From positions 1-22,063 of the forward strand of contig SKVC01000089.1 in assembly GCA_007129655.1 (NCBI GenBank): a stretch of DNA of 22,063 nt, in the 5' to 3' direction. The notes below the pieces were generated by a model that did not search any database, was not told the origin of the DNA, and saw nothing but the letters and a program-made list of their open reading frames with translations. Each line of letters begins with the position of its first letter. Position 1 is the stretch's first letter. The DNA is from Thermoplasmata archaeon. Lineage in GTDB: Archaea; Thermoplasmatota; Thermoplasmata; Halarchaeoplasmatales; Halarchaeoplasmataceae. Of this stretch, positions 1 through 7,889 are shown piece after piece. Both the position numbers and the translations under genes were made by a program.

Positions 1-200
1 AAAGACTCCAGGGTGAGATAAGTCATATGGAGTTCGAAGCCGACAAAATCGAAAAGGATATCTCCCGGGCGCTTTTCAACTACGACGAATCACCGCTAAC
101 CGCCGTACATCTTCTGAAGGTAGTAGACCGGATGGACGCCATCGCAGATCATGCGGAGAATGTAGGCGATATGATCGATTCTATACTGGAATCGAGGTAA
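1..200 (+). CDS. DUF47/PhoU-like phosphate transport accessory protein, C-terminal fragment
   Basis: An open frame runs from the window edge to a TAA at 198-200 and gives about 65 residues. The tail contains DRMDAIADHAENVGDMID near its end, which resembles the last helix of DUF47 (TIGR00153) proteins, a PhoU-like helical-bundle family. Members usually lie beside a Pit-type low-affinity phosphate transporter and are thought to modulate it. The 5' part of the gene, and any transporter, lie outside the window. The PhoU-type regulator 69 bp downstream on the same strand supports a phosphate-related locus. The family call rests on a short C-terminal segment, so a closely related PhoU-like family cannot be excluded. 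Confidence 0.7.
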   Translation, partial: RLQGEISHMEFEADKIEKDISRALFNYDESPLTAVHLLKVVDRMDAIADHAENVGDMIDSILESR

Positions 201-220
201 ATAAATACCCCATAAAAAAA

Positions 221-248
221 CTAAATATTTTAGGCAAATACTAAATAG
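221..248 (+). promoter_or_regulatory. Putative TATA-box region before the AbrB-PhoU gene
   Basis: Two AT-rich TATA-like stretches lie at 221-231 (CTAAATATTTT) and about 236-247. The first would start transcription around 250, giving a leader of about 20 nt. The second would give a nearly leaderless mRNA at the ATG at 270. No convincing Shine-Dalgarno site precedes that ATG. The assignment is by position and composition only. Confidence 0.4.
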
Positions 249-269
249 CCACATACATTCCGTTGTTTT

Positions 270-1268
270 ATGGTAGAAACAAGAAAGGTGCAGTTAACAG
301 GGGGATCCACATACATCATTTCATTACCAAAAGCTTGGGCGAACGAGAAGGATCTAAAACCAGGAGACACTTTGACGGTAACACCCCGTAGCGACGGTAC
401 CATCGTAATAAGCTCTGAACGGGATTTTGAGAAAAAGGTGAATACGAAGCAACTCGATCTCGAGGGATATGATCCCAACACGATCATCCGTTCACTTATA
501 GGGACTTATATGGCCGGATACACCATGGTGGAACTGACTGATAAAAAAGGCATAAAGCCAGACATAAGAAGCGCCATAATGAAATTCACCCGTATGGTTA
601 TAGGCCCCGAGATAATAGAGGAATCGGAAATCCGAATAATTCTCAAGGACTTAATAGATCCCTCTGAATTTTCACAGAGAAAGGGACTCAGACGGATGTA
701 TCTGATGGTGAAGAAGATGCACGAGGACGCCATACAATCCTTCGAAGAAGGAGACACCATCTTGGCCAAGGACGTAATAGAACGGGATAACGACGTGGAT
801 AGATTGTACTGGATGATAACCAAACATTACAATATGCTGTTGTCTAACCCGAGATTGATCGATAATTTAGAGATAACCAGGGAAAGAAGTTTGGGATACA
901 TGTTAGTTTCAAGAGCAATGGAAAGGATCGGAGATCACGCAGTCAGGATCGCTAAAAATGCAATGATTCTTTCCGACGGCTTCAAAGAAGGTTTAAAACA
1001 GGATATAAAAAAGGAGAGTGAGCTTTCCATGGAGATACTCAACTGTGCGGCGAAATCATTCTTCGACGAAGACCTGAAAAAAGCAAACGAATCCATAGAT
1101 ATGCGAGAAAAGTTAGAGAAGATGAATGACAAACTGATGAAAACGGTAAAGGAAGAAAGAAAAGTAGATGTCACACCTCTTTCCTATACACTGGAAAGTA
1201 TCTCCAGAACAGGTTCCTATGCAACAGATATCTCTGAGATCAGTATCAACTATATCATGTCCGGTTGA
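270..1268 (+). CDS. AbrB-domain PhoU family phosphate uptake regulator
   Basis: This 332-residue protein has two parts. Residues 1-50 (TRKVQLTGGSTYIISLPKAW, then KPGDTLTV) form a SpoVT/AbrB-type swapped-hairpin DNA-binding domain. The remainder is a PhoU-type all-helical region with two repeats, including the signature RAMERIGDHAVRIAKNAM near residues 212-229. This AbrB-PhoU fusion is common in archaea and is generally annotated as a phosphate uptake regulator, presumably acting as a cytoplasmic transcription factor that senses phosphate status through PhoU contacts. It lies just after a DUF47 gene on the same strand, with its own TATA-like region between them. The fused DNA-binding domain distinguishes it from bacterial PhoU, which lacks one. 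Function is inferred from domains and context; the DNA target is unknown. Confidence 0.88.
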   Translation: MVETRKVQLTGGSTYIISLPKAWANEKDLKPGDTLTVTPRSDGTIVISSERDFEKKVNTKQLDLEGYDPNTIIRSLIGTYMAGYTMVELTDKKGIKPDIRSAIMKFTRMVIGPEIIEESEIRIILKDLIDPSEFSQRKGLRRMYLMVKKMHEDAIQSFEEGDTILAKDVIERDNDVDRLYWMITKHYNMLLSNPRLIDNLEITRERSLGYMLVSRAMERIGDHAVRIAKNAMILSDGFKEGLKQDIKKESELSMEILNCAAKSFFDEDLKKANESIDMREKLEKMNDKLMKTVKEERKVDVTPLSYTLESISRTGSYATDISEISINYIMSG

Positions 1269-1272
1269 GAGT

Positions 1273-1342
1273 AAGCACTATCCCATATCATAAATCAATT
1301 CAACCCATTGATCTATTTCCGTAGTGCTTTCTTAGTATTTTT
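1273..1342 (+). terminator. Nested inverted repeat followed by a T tract, probable 3' end of the PhoU transcript
   Basis: Five bases after the PhoU stop, AAGCACTA (1273-1280) can pair with TAGTGCTT (1322-1329). Inside the loop ATCAAT (1294-1299) can pair with ATTGAT (1307-1312). The outer arm is followed by TTTTT at 1338-1342. A T-rich tract is the main known signal of archaeal intrinsic termination; the hairpins could add RNA stability. Position between convergent genes agrees with a terminator. Confidence 0.45.
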
Positions 1343-1369
1343 GTGTAACATAGAGAGATTCCTCCTTGT

Positions 1370-1389
1370 CGACAAAACATGTTTTGTCG
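1370..1389. repeat. Perfect 20-bp palindrome between convergent genes
   Basis: The sequence CGACAAAACATGTTTTGTCG is identical to its reverse complement over all 20 bases. As RNA it would form an 8-bp stem with a CATG loop; as DNA it has the symmetry of a dimeric repressor site. It lies about 100 bp after the PhoU stop and 130 bp past the stop of the facing glycosyltransferase gene, far from any start codon. An imperfect hairpin follows: ATTAGAAA (1393-1400) with TTTCTGAT (1404-1411). No long T tract follows it directly. Confidence 0.6.
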
Positions 1390-1491
1390 TGGATTAGAAA
1401 TTATTTCTGATTGTCCTTCATATGACTCGGTCTTTCTGCGGATGCCCCCCAATTATAGATAATATAGAAGTATATTCTCTAATTTAAGTAA

Positions 1492-1509
1492 TTTGACGAG
1501 CTTGTCAAA
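1492..1509 (-). terminator. Inverted repeat just past the glycosyltransferase operon end
   Basis: TTTGAC (1492-1497) and GTCAAA (1504-1509) form a 6-bp stem with a 6-nt loop, 11 bp past the TAG stop of the last gene of the minus-strand operon. Read on the minus strand, AT-rich sequence follows (about 1462-1490). This is a plausible but weak 3'-end signal for the operon. Confidence 0.3.
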
Positions 1510-1520
1510 CCATTTGTGAT

Positions 1521-2645
1521 CTACCTCTCCGAAATATTTTTCTTTAGCACAACTTCAAAATTTCTAATCGCTGCCTTTTTGCTAAAACGATTTTCTACAG
1601 TGCTTCTGGCGTTTTGAACGATGATATCTATGTCGTTTCGTTCGAATATGTTCAATATGCCCTCCGAAATCGCTTCCGGAGAATTATCATCAAGTAAAAA
1701 TCCGTTTTTCCCGTCTTCGATTATGTCTGGTATGGCCCCTACCCGGGATGCAAGTACGATCGTACCACATGCCATGGCCTCGAGCATCATATTCGGTAAT
1801 CCTTCGAAGTAAGAAGGTATTACCAGTAACTTCAAATCGTTTAGATAAGAAGGCAATTCCTCCCGGGATATCCATCCTGCTATGATGATGTATTTCTCTA
1901 AATCTTCTTTTTCTATGAAATCCATCGCTCTTTCTTTTTCAGTACCATCTCCTCCCAACAAGATCTTATATTTTGTTCCATCGTCGGCTAAAGAAGACAC
2001 GGATCTCAAAAATCCCATCACATTTTTTTTTGGGGAAAAACGTCCGACATATCCCACGTCGAACTTTCTTTCTTCCCAATTTTTTTCGATCTTTAAACTA
2101 TCTATATCTATAATGTGCCTGTGCGCTATAGATATTTTATCTTTGTATTCCTCAAGATTCCATTCGCGTATAAGTCCGGGAGTGTAAAGGATTATTCCAT
2201 CCGATAATCCAAGATAAAAATTCCAAAAAGGGCTCGATATATCATCATTATCCGGAACATTATCTCCTGTTGCCGGATAACCGGTTAATAACAAGGAAAT
2301 ATTTTTTTTAAATAATTTACCAAGAATCATAGGTATGATAAGGGGATTTGCATCGAAGAAGATATAGGAATCAACATCCTTTGCTCTCAGTAAACTGATC
2401 CCAAGTCTGATCTGAGTCCAGATATACCTGATAGCGCGTAGTGCGGATCTACTACTCGAGGGATGGTTTACATGGTGTACTTCCACGTTCTCTGTAAAAT
2501 CGAATTCTTCGAAGGCATCGTTTCCGGATATCACACAGACCCGTTCAAACAATTCTTCCAGGATCGACACCAGGTCGTGCATCGGCTTCGCACCGGCCGC
2601 GGTGCATGGGAAACGTAGTACGCCTATCGATTTTCCATCTTTCAT
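1521..2645 (-). CDS. Glycosyltransferase family 4 (GT-B fold)
   Basis: This 374-residue protein has the C-terminal half of a retaining GT4 enzyme: VGYVGRFSPKKN (residues 198-208) opens the nucleotide-sugar domain, ILLGGDGTEK follows, and an EX7E motif is seen as E281...E289 in YFEGLPNMMLEAMACG. The N-terminal acceptor domain is less standard and lacks an obvious glycine-rich loop, so the acceptor cannot be named. No membrane segment is apparent, so it probably acts on the cytoplasmic face. It is the last gene of a three-gene minus-strand operon, 18 bp after another GT4 gene, which suggests stepwise building of one glycan, such as a lipid-linked oligosaccharide or surface polysaccharide. The start ATG has only a weak AGGAT upstream, hinting at translational coupling. 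Family is secure; substrate is unknown. Confidence 0.9.
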   Translation of the reverse strand: MKDGKSIGVLRFPCTAAGAKPMHDLVSILEELFERVCVISGNDAFEEFDFTENVEVHHVNHPSSSRSALRAIRYIWTQIRLGISLLRAKDVDSYIFFDANPLIIPMILGKLFKKNISLLLTGYPATGDNVPDNDDISSPFWNFYLGLSDGIILYTPGLIREWNLEEYKDKISIAHRHIIDIDSLKIEKNWEERKFDVGYVGRFSPKKNVMGFLRSVSSLADDGTKYKILLGGDGTEKERAMDFIEKEDLEKYIIIAGWISREELPSYLNDLKLLVIPSYFEGLPNMMLEAMACGTIVLASRVGAIPDIIEDGKNGFLLDDNSPEAISEGILNIFERNDIDIIVQNARSTVENRFSKKAAIRNFEVVLKKNISER

Positions 2646-2663
2646 CTATGCTCAAATCCTTTC

Positions 2664-3917
2664 TTAGATATATTCTTTGTACGTGTCGATGATTTTCTTT
2701 ACTACCCTTTCATCCGATAATTCTTCATCGTAATATTTTTTCATATTTTTGCTCATAGCAAGCCGTTTTTCCCTATTTCGTACGATATAATTCAATTTGT
2801 CCATCATATCTTCAACTTCCGACTCAACAAGTAGTCCGTTGTACCCATCTTTAACAATATCAGGACTACCACCTACATTAGTAGCGATCAAAGGTTTACC
2901 GAAGTAGGCCGCTTCCAGAAGTACCCGAGACAACGGCTCGGGCCACAACGACGGAACCACGATCACATCGGATCGTTGGTACACCGAATGGATGGCATCG
3001 TGTTCTATCTTGCCCAGGAACTCAACATCCTCTCCGGCGAGTTCTTCCAACTTATCACGTTCGGGTCCATCTCCGACGATGATCAATCTTGCTTTATCAT
3101 CGAGCTTGTTGAAGGCTCTTATCAGCATCTCAACGCCCTTGATCTTGCCCAAGTCTCCGATATACGTGATGATCGGTAAATCATCCTTGAGAGATATCCG
3201 TTTCTCGGATCTGTTGATATCCGGTATGTTGACCACCTTGACTATATTTTCTTCTGAGATATCTTCTTTCTGTAATAAATCGGTGATGAACCGACTAAGG
3301 CTGAAGAACGCATCCACATGCTCCAAAGCCTTCTTCCGGCCTTTGTAATCATGATATAGTGCCAGCCAAAAAACAGGATTGTACTTTAAAAAACCGGAAA
3401 GTCGCTGTTTTCCGATATACTCGGAATTGGTTATGCAGCCGATGAATTTTCCGAAGCTGCAGCCTTCGCAAACACTTTCTTCCTTGTAGAACAGATTCCC
3501 TTTCGGGCAGAAATTGATGTAAGAATTGATGGTGGCGAAGCTAGGCTTATCCACAGGAACGATGCCGGTGATGTTGAAGAAATGGACTATGTCGAAATCG
3601 CCGGATATCTTATCTAGCTCTCTCTTCACACTTTTTTTAAAAGATACTTTACGTTTTAGATTATCTGAAAAGGTACTGCGTCCGCCACCGGTTTTCGATC
3701 TTCTTAAAATGGTAACACCGTTCCTGGTTTCCTTCCTTTTCAACCCCTGGGATCCGGATGTTAACACGGTAACACTAATCCCCTCCTGTTTAGCCAGTTT
3801 CTTAGCCAGCAGCGCGCATGATAATTCACCACCACCGTAACTTACCGGTGGATAGGATTCGGAAACGAATAGAACCTTCAACGGCTCCTTCGGTTTATCT
3901 CGCACAGTATTTTTCAT
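2664..3917 (-). CDS. Glycosyltransferase family 4 with a four-cysteine segment
   Basis: This 417-residue GT-B protein begins LKVLFVSESYPPVSYGGGE, the typical GT4 N-terminal strand and glycine-rich loop. The sugar-nucleotide domain is marked by ITYIGDLGKIKG (residues 250-261), VGDGPER, and an EX7E motif (E327...E335) in WPEPLSRVLLEA. Between the two halves lies a cysteine cluster, C137, C150, C153 and C161, starting with CPKGNL. Similar CP...C..C segments occur in a subset of GT4 proteins and may bind metal; that is family knowledge, not shown here. The gene starts directly after the dehydrogenase stop, with no bases between, so translation is probably coupled. With the following GT4 it likely acts in the same glycan pathway. 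Donor and acceptor are unknown. Confidence 0.9.
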   Translation of the reverse strand: MKNTVRDKPKEPLKVLFVSESYPPVSYGGGELSCALLAKKLAKQEGISVTVLTSGSQGLKRKETRNGVTILRRSKTGGGRSTFSDNLKRKVSFKKSVKRELDKISGDFDIVHFFNITGIVPVDKPSFATINSYINFCPKGNLFYKEESVCEGCSFGKFIGCITNSEYIGKQRLSGFLKYNPVFWLALYHDYKGRKKALEHVDAFFSLSRFITDLLQKEDISEENIVKVVNIPDINRSEKRISLKDDLPIITYIGDLGKIKGVEMLIRAFNKLDDKARLIIVGDGPERDKLEELAGEDVEFLGKIEHDAIHSVYQRSDVIVVPSLWPEPLSRVLLEAAYFGKPLIATNVGGSPDIVKDGYNGLLVESEVEDMMDKLNYIVRNREKRLAMSKNMKKYYDEELSDERVVKKIIDTYKEYI

Positions 3918-4886
3918 CTAATTCAGCATCTCCGGATTGACGATATATTTTGGCTTTTCCCCTTCTAACATGGCAACGATATTCTCGGCGGCCATCACGG
4001 CCATCCCTTCACGGGCTCTGAAGGTAGCGCTTCCCAGATGTGGAGCTAATACAACATTATCCAGATCATAATAATCCGGATTAGCGCCGTAGGGTTCATC
4101 AGAATATACATCTATACCCGCCCCGGCTATCTTACCGGAACGCAGGGCCTCGATAAGAGCTTCTTCATTCACCACCTCTCCCCTTGCGGCGTTTATCAGA
4201 TACGCCGACTTCTTTATCATCTTTAATTCTTTCCAGCTGATCATCTCTTTAGTTTCTTCAGTGAGAGGTACGTGGAGCGAAACGAAGTCCGAACTCTGCA
4301 GAAGCTCTTCCAGTCCCACCTTTCTAGCACCGTATTTTTCCTCCGCTTCTTCATTCCTCGAGCTGTTGTAGTACAGTATCTCCATATCAAAACCGGTGCT
4401 CAATCTGGCAACAGCCATCCCTATATTACCCATCCCGATTATACCCAGGGTTTTACCGGATAGTTCATGGCCTACCATCAGCCCCGGGTCCCATCCGGAG
4501 AAATTGTCTTTTCTAACGAATTTATCACCTTCGACGATATGTCTGGATGCAGCCATCATCAGAGCCCATGTAATCTCGGCGGTGGCTTCGGTGAGCACAC
4601 CCGGAGTGTTAGTAACGACAATCTCCCTTTCCGTAGCCGCTTCCACATCTATATTGTCGTAGCCGACTGCATAGTTAGAAATTATCTTCAAATTGCTCCC
4701 AGCATCCATCATCTCCGTATCGATCTGGTCATGTAGTAAACAAAGAAGAGCATCCGCTTCTTCCACACCCTCTATTATCTCGTTTTTCTCAAGAGGCCGA
4801 TCTTTATCGCTCACCGTAACGTCGTATCTCTCCTCGAGTATCTTCAACCCGGCTTCCGGGATATTTCTCGTAACGAAGACTTTCAT
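3918..4886 (-). CDS. D-isomer-specific 2-hydroxyacid dehydrogenase (glyoxylate/hydroxypyruvate reductase type)
   Basis: This is an NAD(P)-dependent cytoplasmic oxidoreductase interconverting a 2-oxo acid and a D-2-hydroxy acid. From the ATG at 4886 it has 322 residues. The Rossmann signature GKTLGIIGMGNIG lies at 144-156, and the catalytic triad of the family is visible as R235 (NAARGEVV), E264 (DVYSDEP) and H283 (APHLGSAT). The N-terminal sequence MKVFVTRNIPEAGLKIL resembles archaeal glyoxylate reductases (GyaR) and glycerate dehydrogenases; there is no ACT domain, arguing against a long-form 3-phosphoglycerate dehydrogenase. I chose 4886 because AGGTG (4893-4897, minus strand) lies 6 nt before it; a GTG at 4895 would overlap this ribosome site. 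It heads the operon with two glycosyltransferases. Why a hydroxyacid dehydrogenase is grouped with them is unclear. Confidence 0.88.
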   Translation of the reverse strand: MKVFVTRNIPEAGLKILEERYDVTVSDKDRPLEKNEIIEGVEEADALLCLLHDQIDTEMMDAGSNLKIISNYAVGYDNIDVEAATEREIVVTNTPGVLTEATAEITWALMMAASRHIVEGDKFVRKDNFSGWDPGLMVGHELSGKTLGIIGMGNIGMAVARLSTGFDMEILYYNSSRNEEAEEKYGARKVGLEELLQSSDFVSLHVPLTEETKEMISWKELKMIKKSAYLINAARGEVVNEEALIEALRSGKIAGAGIDVYSDEPYGANPDYYDLDNVVLAPHLGSATFRAREGMAVMAAENIVAMLEGEKPKYIVNPEMLN

Positions 4887-4910
4887 ATTAAGCACCTATG
4901 TGGAATAGGG

Positions 4911-4967
4911 TGTTACATATTATATTATTTCTCCCGGCAAACGCGAAAGAGTTAAGTAGATTATAGG
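4911..4967. promoter_or_regulatory. Divergent promoter region between hydroxyacid dehydrogenase and homoserine dehydrogenase
   Basis: The 115 bp between the two chosen starts hold an AT-rich, nearly symmetric element at 4914-4930 (ACATATTATATTATTTC) that could be a TATA box in either direction. A second TATA-like stretch, GATTATAGG (4959-4967), would start plus-strand transcription near 4989, just before the AGGTG site at 4991-4995. Assignment is by sequence pattern only. Confidence 0.4.
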
Positions 4968-5001
4968 TATGGATACACAGAAGAAAAAACAGGTGAAAAA
5001 A

Positions 5002-6036
5002 ATGAAGTTCAAAATGGCGTTTATAGGCTTTGGTGTCGTCGGTCAAGGACTGGCGGAGATACTTGTGGAAAAGAAGGACTGGCTTCAAAAGGAGCACGGC
5101 TTCGAATACGATGTAGTGGCTATCTCGGACATGAAACACGGCTCGGTATATCTACCGGAAGGATTGGATGTGAATAAAGTCTTAGATATGGTGGAAAACG
5201 GTAAATCCCTGGACGAATATCCACAGGGAGAAACCGGTTGGGAGCCCTTGAAGACCATCATGGAAAGCAACGCCGATGTGATAGTAGAGGTAACATATAC
5301 AGATATGGAAACAGGAGGTCCGGCACTGGAGCATGTAAGAGAGGCCCTTAAAGCAAAAAAGCACGTGGTCAGCACCAACAAAGGCCCGGTAGCTACCCAC
5401 GGCCGAGAGCTCGTTGAACTCGCCAGTAAAAACGGTGTCCATTATCTTTTCGAAGGAACCGTCGTCAGCGGAACGCCGGTGATCAACCTGGCCCGTTCCA
5501 CATTAGCGGGCTGCGATATAAAGGAGATCAAGGGTATAGTCAACGGCACCACCAATTACATCTTATCTCAGATGGAGGAGGGGATGGAATACGAAGACGC
5601 ACTGGCCCAGGCACAGGAACTCGGTTATGCGGAAGCGGATCCCACAGGAGATGTGGAAGGAATAGACGCCCAGGGCAAGATACAGATATTATCCAATATG
5701 GTCATGGGCGGCGAGCTAAAGTTAAACGATGTAGAACGAGATGGGATCACCGGGATAACGCTGGATGATGTAAAGGAGGCAAAGAAAGAAGATATGCGTT
5801 GGAAGCTCGTTGGAAGTACCATGAAAACAGACTCGGGCATTAAGGCAAAGGTCGGACCGGAAAAACTCCCGCTGACCCACCCTCTGGCAAATGTAATGGG
5901 CCCCACCAACGCACTGACCTTCTCGACGGATCTTCTTGGCGATGTCACAATAATCGGTCCCGGTGCGGGCAAGAAGGAAACCGGCTTTTCGCTACTGGTT
6001 GACCTACTAGAACTAAACGGCAACATGGAGGGATAA
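5002..6036 (+). CDS. hom: Homoserine dehydrogenase
   Basis: It reduces L-aspartate 4-semialdehyde to L-homoserine with NAD(P)H, the branch step to threonine and methionine. From 5002 it has 344 residues, typical of the short archaeal form without an ACT domain. Visible parts are the N-terminal Rossmann loop FIGFGVVGQG, the STNKGPVA segment with the conserved lysine, the catalytic-domain signature VNGTTNYILSQMEEG, and YAEADPTGDVEGIDAQGK with the conserved acidic and lysine residues. The ATG at 5002 is preceded by AGGTG with 6-nt spacing and directly precedes the Rossmann strand; an in-frame ATG at 4969 would add 11 mostly basic residues and lacks a clear ribosome site. It is followed after 2 bp by the aldehyde oxidoreductase gene, so the two are probably cotranscribed. 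Confidence 0.93.
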   Translation: MKFKMAFIGFGVVGQGLAEILVEKKDWLQKEHGFEYDVVAISDMKHGSVYLPEGLDVNKVLDMVENGKSLDEYPQGETGWEPLKTIMESNADVIVEVTYTDMETGGPALEHVREALKAKKHVVSTNKGPVATHGRELVELASKNGVHYLFEGTVVSGTPVINLARSTLAGCDIKEIKGIVNGTTNYILSQMEEGMEYEDALAQAQELGYAEADPTGDVEGIDAQGKIQILSNMVMGGELKLNDVERDGITGITLDDVKEAKKEDMRWKLVGSTMKTDSGIKAKVGPEKLPLTHPLANVMGPTNALTFSTDLLGDVTIIGPGAGKKETGFSLLVDLLELNGNMEG

Positions 6037-6038
6037 AG

Positions 6039-7889
6039 ATGACAGATGCAGTAGCAGGTAAGATACTACACATCGACTTAAGCAAAGGAACTTCTGAAAT
6101 CAAGGATCTAGACAAAAACGACGTGAAAATGTTCATAGGCGGAAAAGGTCTCGGCGCTAAGCTACTCTGGGATCTTACGGAAAAAGGTACCGACCCATTG
6201 GGACCGGACAATCCACTGATGTTTGTTAATGGTCCCCTGAACGGATTGACGGTTCCCACTTCCGGCAGATACTGTGTCGTGACCAAATCTCCTCTTACCG
6301 GTATATTCAACGACAGTCACTGTGGAGGTTTCTTTGGTCCCGAGATAAAAAAAGCGGGTTATGATGTGATAATGATCACCGGTAAAGCCGAAAAACCATC
6401 TTATATATACGTCCAAGATAACGAAGTAAAGATAGAAGATGCTTCGGAGATCTGGGGTAAGACCACCTTCGAAACCGTTGCGGAGCTCAGAAATAAATAT
6501 GATAACGATTCACTGCGTATGGCCACCATCGGTCCCGCCGGTGAGAATATGGTCAAATACGCAATGATCAACATCGATACATACGACCAGAAGGCCCGGG
6601 GCGGCCAGGCGGGAAGAGGCGGAGCCGGTGCCGTCATGGGTTCTAAGAATATCAAAGCTATAATCGTTCAGGGAACCGGAAAGGTCGAACCTGCAGAGCC
6701 CGATGCATTCAAAGAAGCTTCCAAGGAAGCATTCCAGATAACGAAAGACGATGATTTCGTAGCGAATCGTACACGATACGGAACGCCGATATGGATCAAC
6801 CCAATGAGCGAGTACGGTATCTTACCGACTAAAAATTTCCAGCACGCTACCTTCGCTGATGCGGAGAAGATAAGCGGTGAGACCATGCGGGAGGAGATAG
6901 TGGAAAGAGACGTAAGCTGCTACAGCTGTCCCATACGCTGCGGTAAGCACAGTATAGTTAAAAAAGGCGAACACGCCGGTACCGAACTTGAGGGCCCGGA
7001 GTACGAACTCCTGGTCTTACTCGGTTCCAACTGTATGATGGGGGACCTTGGAGCGGTTTCGAAAGCGAGTTACCTGGTGGACGAACTGGGACTCGACGGA
7101 ATATCAACGGGTAACGTTCTGGGTTGGGCAATGGAGTGCTTCGAACGAGGCCTGATCACGAAAGAGATGATGGATGGTCTGGAACCAAGATTCGGAGAGC
7201 CTGAACCATACGTAGAGCTGATAAAAAAGATAGCAAAACGAGAAGGCATCGGCGACCTGCTGGCGGAAGGAGTTAAACGAGCCTCGGCAGAGATAGGCAA
7301 AGGCTCTTCGGACTTCGCTATACACTCGAAGGGTATGGAGTTCCCGGGATACGAACCCAGGGGCTCGCCGGGGATGGGCTTGGCCTACGCTACCAGCGAT
7401 AGAGGAGCCTGCCATCAGAGAGCATGGACGGTAAGAGCGGAACTAGAGATGGATGAACGATTCTCTTCCGACGGTCGTGCAAAGCTGGTTAAGGAGACAC
7501 AGGACGAACGGGCCGCCGCTTACTCACTGGTCATGTGCGATTTCGTCCCCTTTGGAGTTGAAACATTCGTAAAACTATTCAACGCTGCAACAGGGTTCGA
7601 ACTTACGGAAGAGGAATATCTGAAGGCCGGAGAACGCATATGGAATCTTATACGTATGTACAATATCCGGGAGGGCATCACAAGAGAGGATGATTCTCTA
7701 CCACAAAGGATGTACGAACCGCTTCCGGACGGTCCCACCGAAGGGAACGCATTTACCACAGAGATGTTCGAGACCATGCTCAACGAGTATTACAAACTGA
7801 GAGGATGGGACATGAACGGAGTTCCCACAGCAGGACGATTGGACGAACTGGATCTGGGATTCACTCTGGAAGGAAATCAACATGAATAA
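6039..7889 (+). CDS. aor: Tungsten-dependent aldehyde:ferredoxin oxidoreductase
   Basis: AOR-family enzymes oxidise aldehydes to carboxylic acids with reduction of ferredoxin, using a tungsten bis-pterin cofactor and a [4Fe-4S] cluster. The 616-residue length is normal for the family. The N-terminal domain is seen in GKILHIDLSKGTSEI and GGKGLGAKLLW. Cluster ligands C294, C297 and C301 (CYSCPIRC) plus C500 match the spacing of Pyrococcus AOR. Pterin-binding regions appear at LGLDGISTGN and FPGYEPRGSPGMGLAYATSDRG. A GGAGG-type ribosome site sits before the ATG, in the end of the homoserine dehydrogenase gene. Its stop overlaps the start of an aminotransferase by 8 bp. The surrounding aminotransferases suggest oxidation of aldehydes from amino-acid breakdown, but AOR, FOR, GAPOR and WOR subfamilies are not separable here. 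Confidence 0.92.
   Translation: MTDAVAGKILHIDLSKGTSEIKDLDKNDVKMFIGGKGLGAKLLWDLTEKGTDPLGPDNPLMFVNGPLNGLTVPTSGRYCVVTKSPLTGIFNDSHCGGFFGPEIKKAGYDVIMITGKAEKPSYIYVQDNEVKIEDASEIWGKTTFETVAELRNKYDNDSLRMATIGPAGENMVKYAMINIDTYDQKARGGQAGRGGAGAVMGSKNIKAIIVQGTGKVEPAEPDAFKEASKEAFQITKDDDFVANRTRYGTPIWINPMSEYGILPTKNFQHATFADAEKISGETMREEIVERDVSCYSCPIRCGKHSIVKKGEHAGTELEGPEYELLVLLGSNCMMGDLGAVSKASYLVDELGLDGISTGNVLGWAMECFERGLITKEMMDGLEPRFGEPEPYVELIKKIAKREGIGDLLAEGVKRASAEIGKGSSDFAIHSKGMEFPGYEPRGSPGMGLAYATSDRGACHQRAWTVRAELEMDERFSSDGRAKLVKETQDERAAAYSLVMCDFVPFGVETFVKLFNAATGFELTEEEYLKAGERIWNLIRMYNIREGITREDDSLPQRMYEPLPDGPTEGNAFTTEMFETMLNEYYKLRGWDMNGVPTAGRLDELDLGFTLEGNQHE

Noticed and set aside
230..487. Antisense open frame of 85 residues over the start of the PhoU gene
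   Set aside because: Covers the promoter and N-terminus of a clear AbrB-PhoU gene, has no recognisable motif and no promoter of its own.
5625..6026. Antisense frame of 133 residues in homoserine dehydrogenase
   Set aside because: Ser- and Pro-rich shadow of a conserved coding region.
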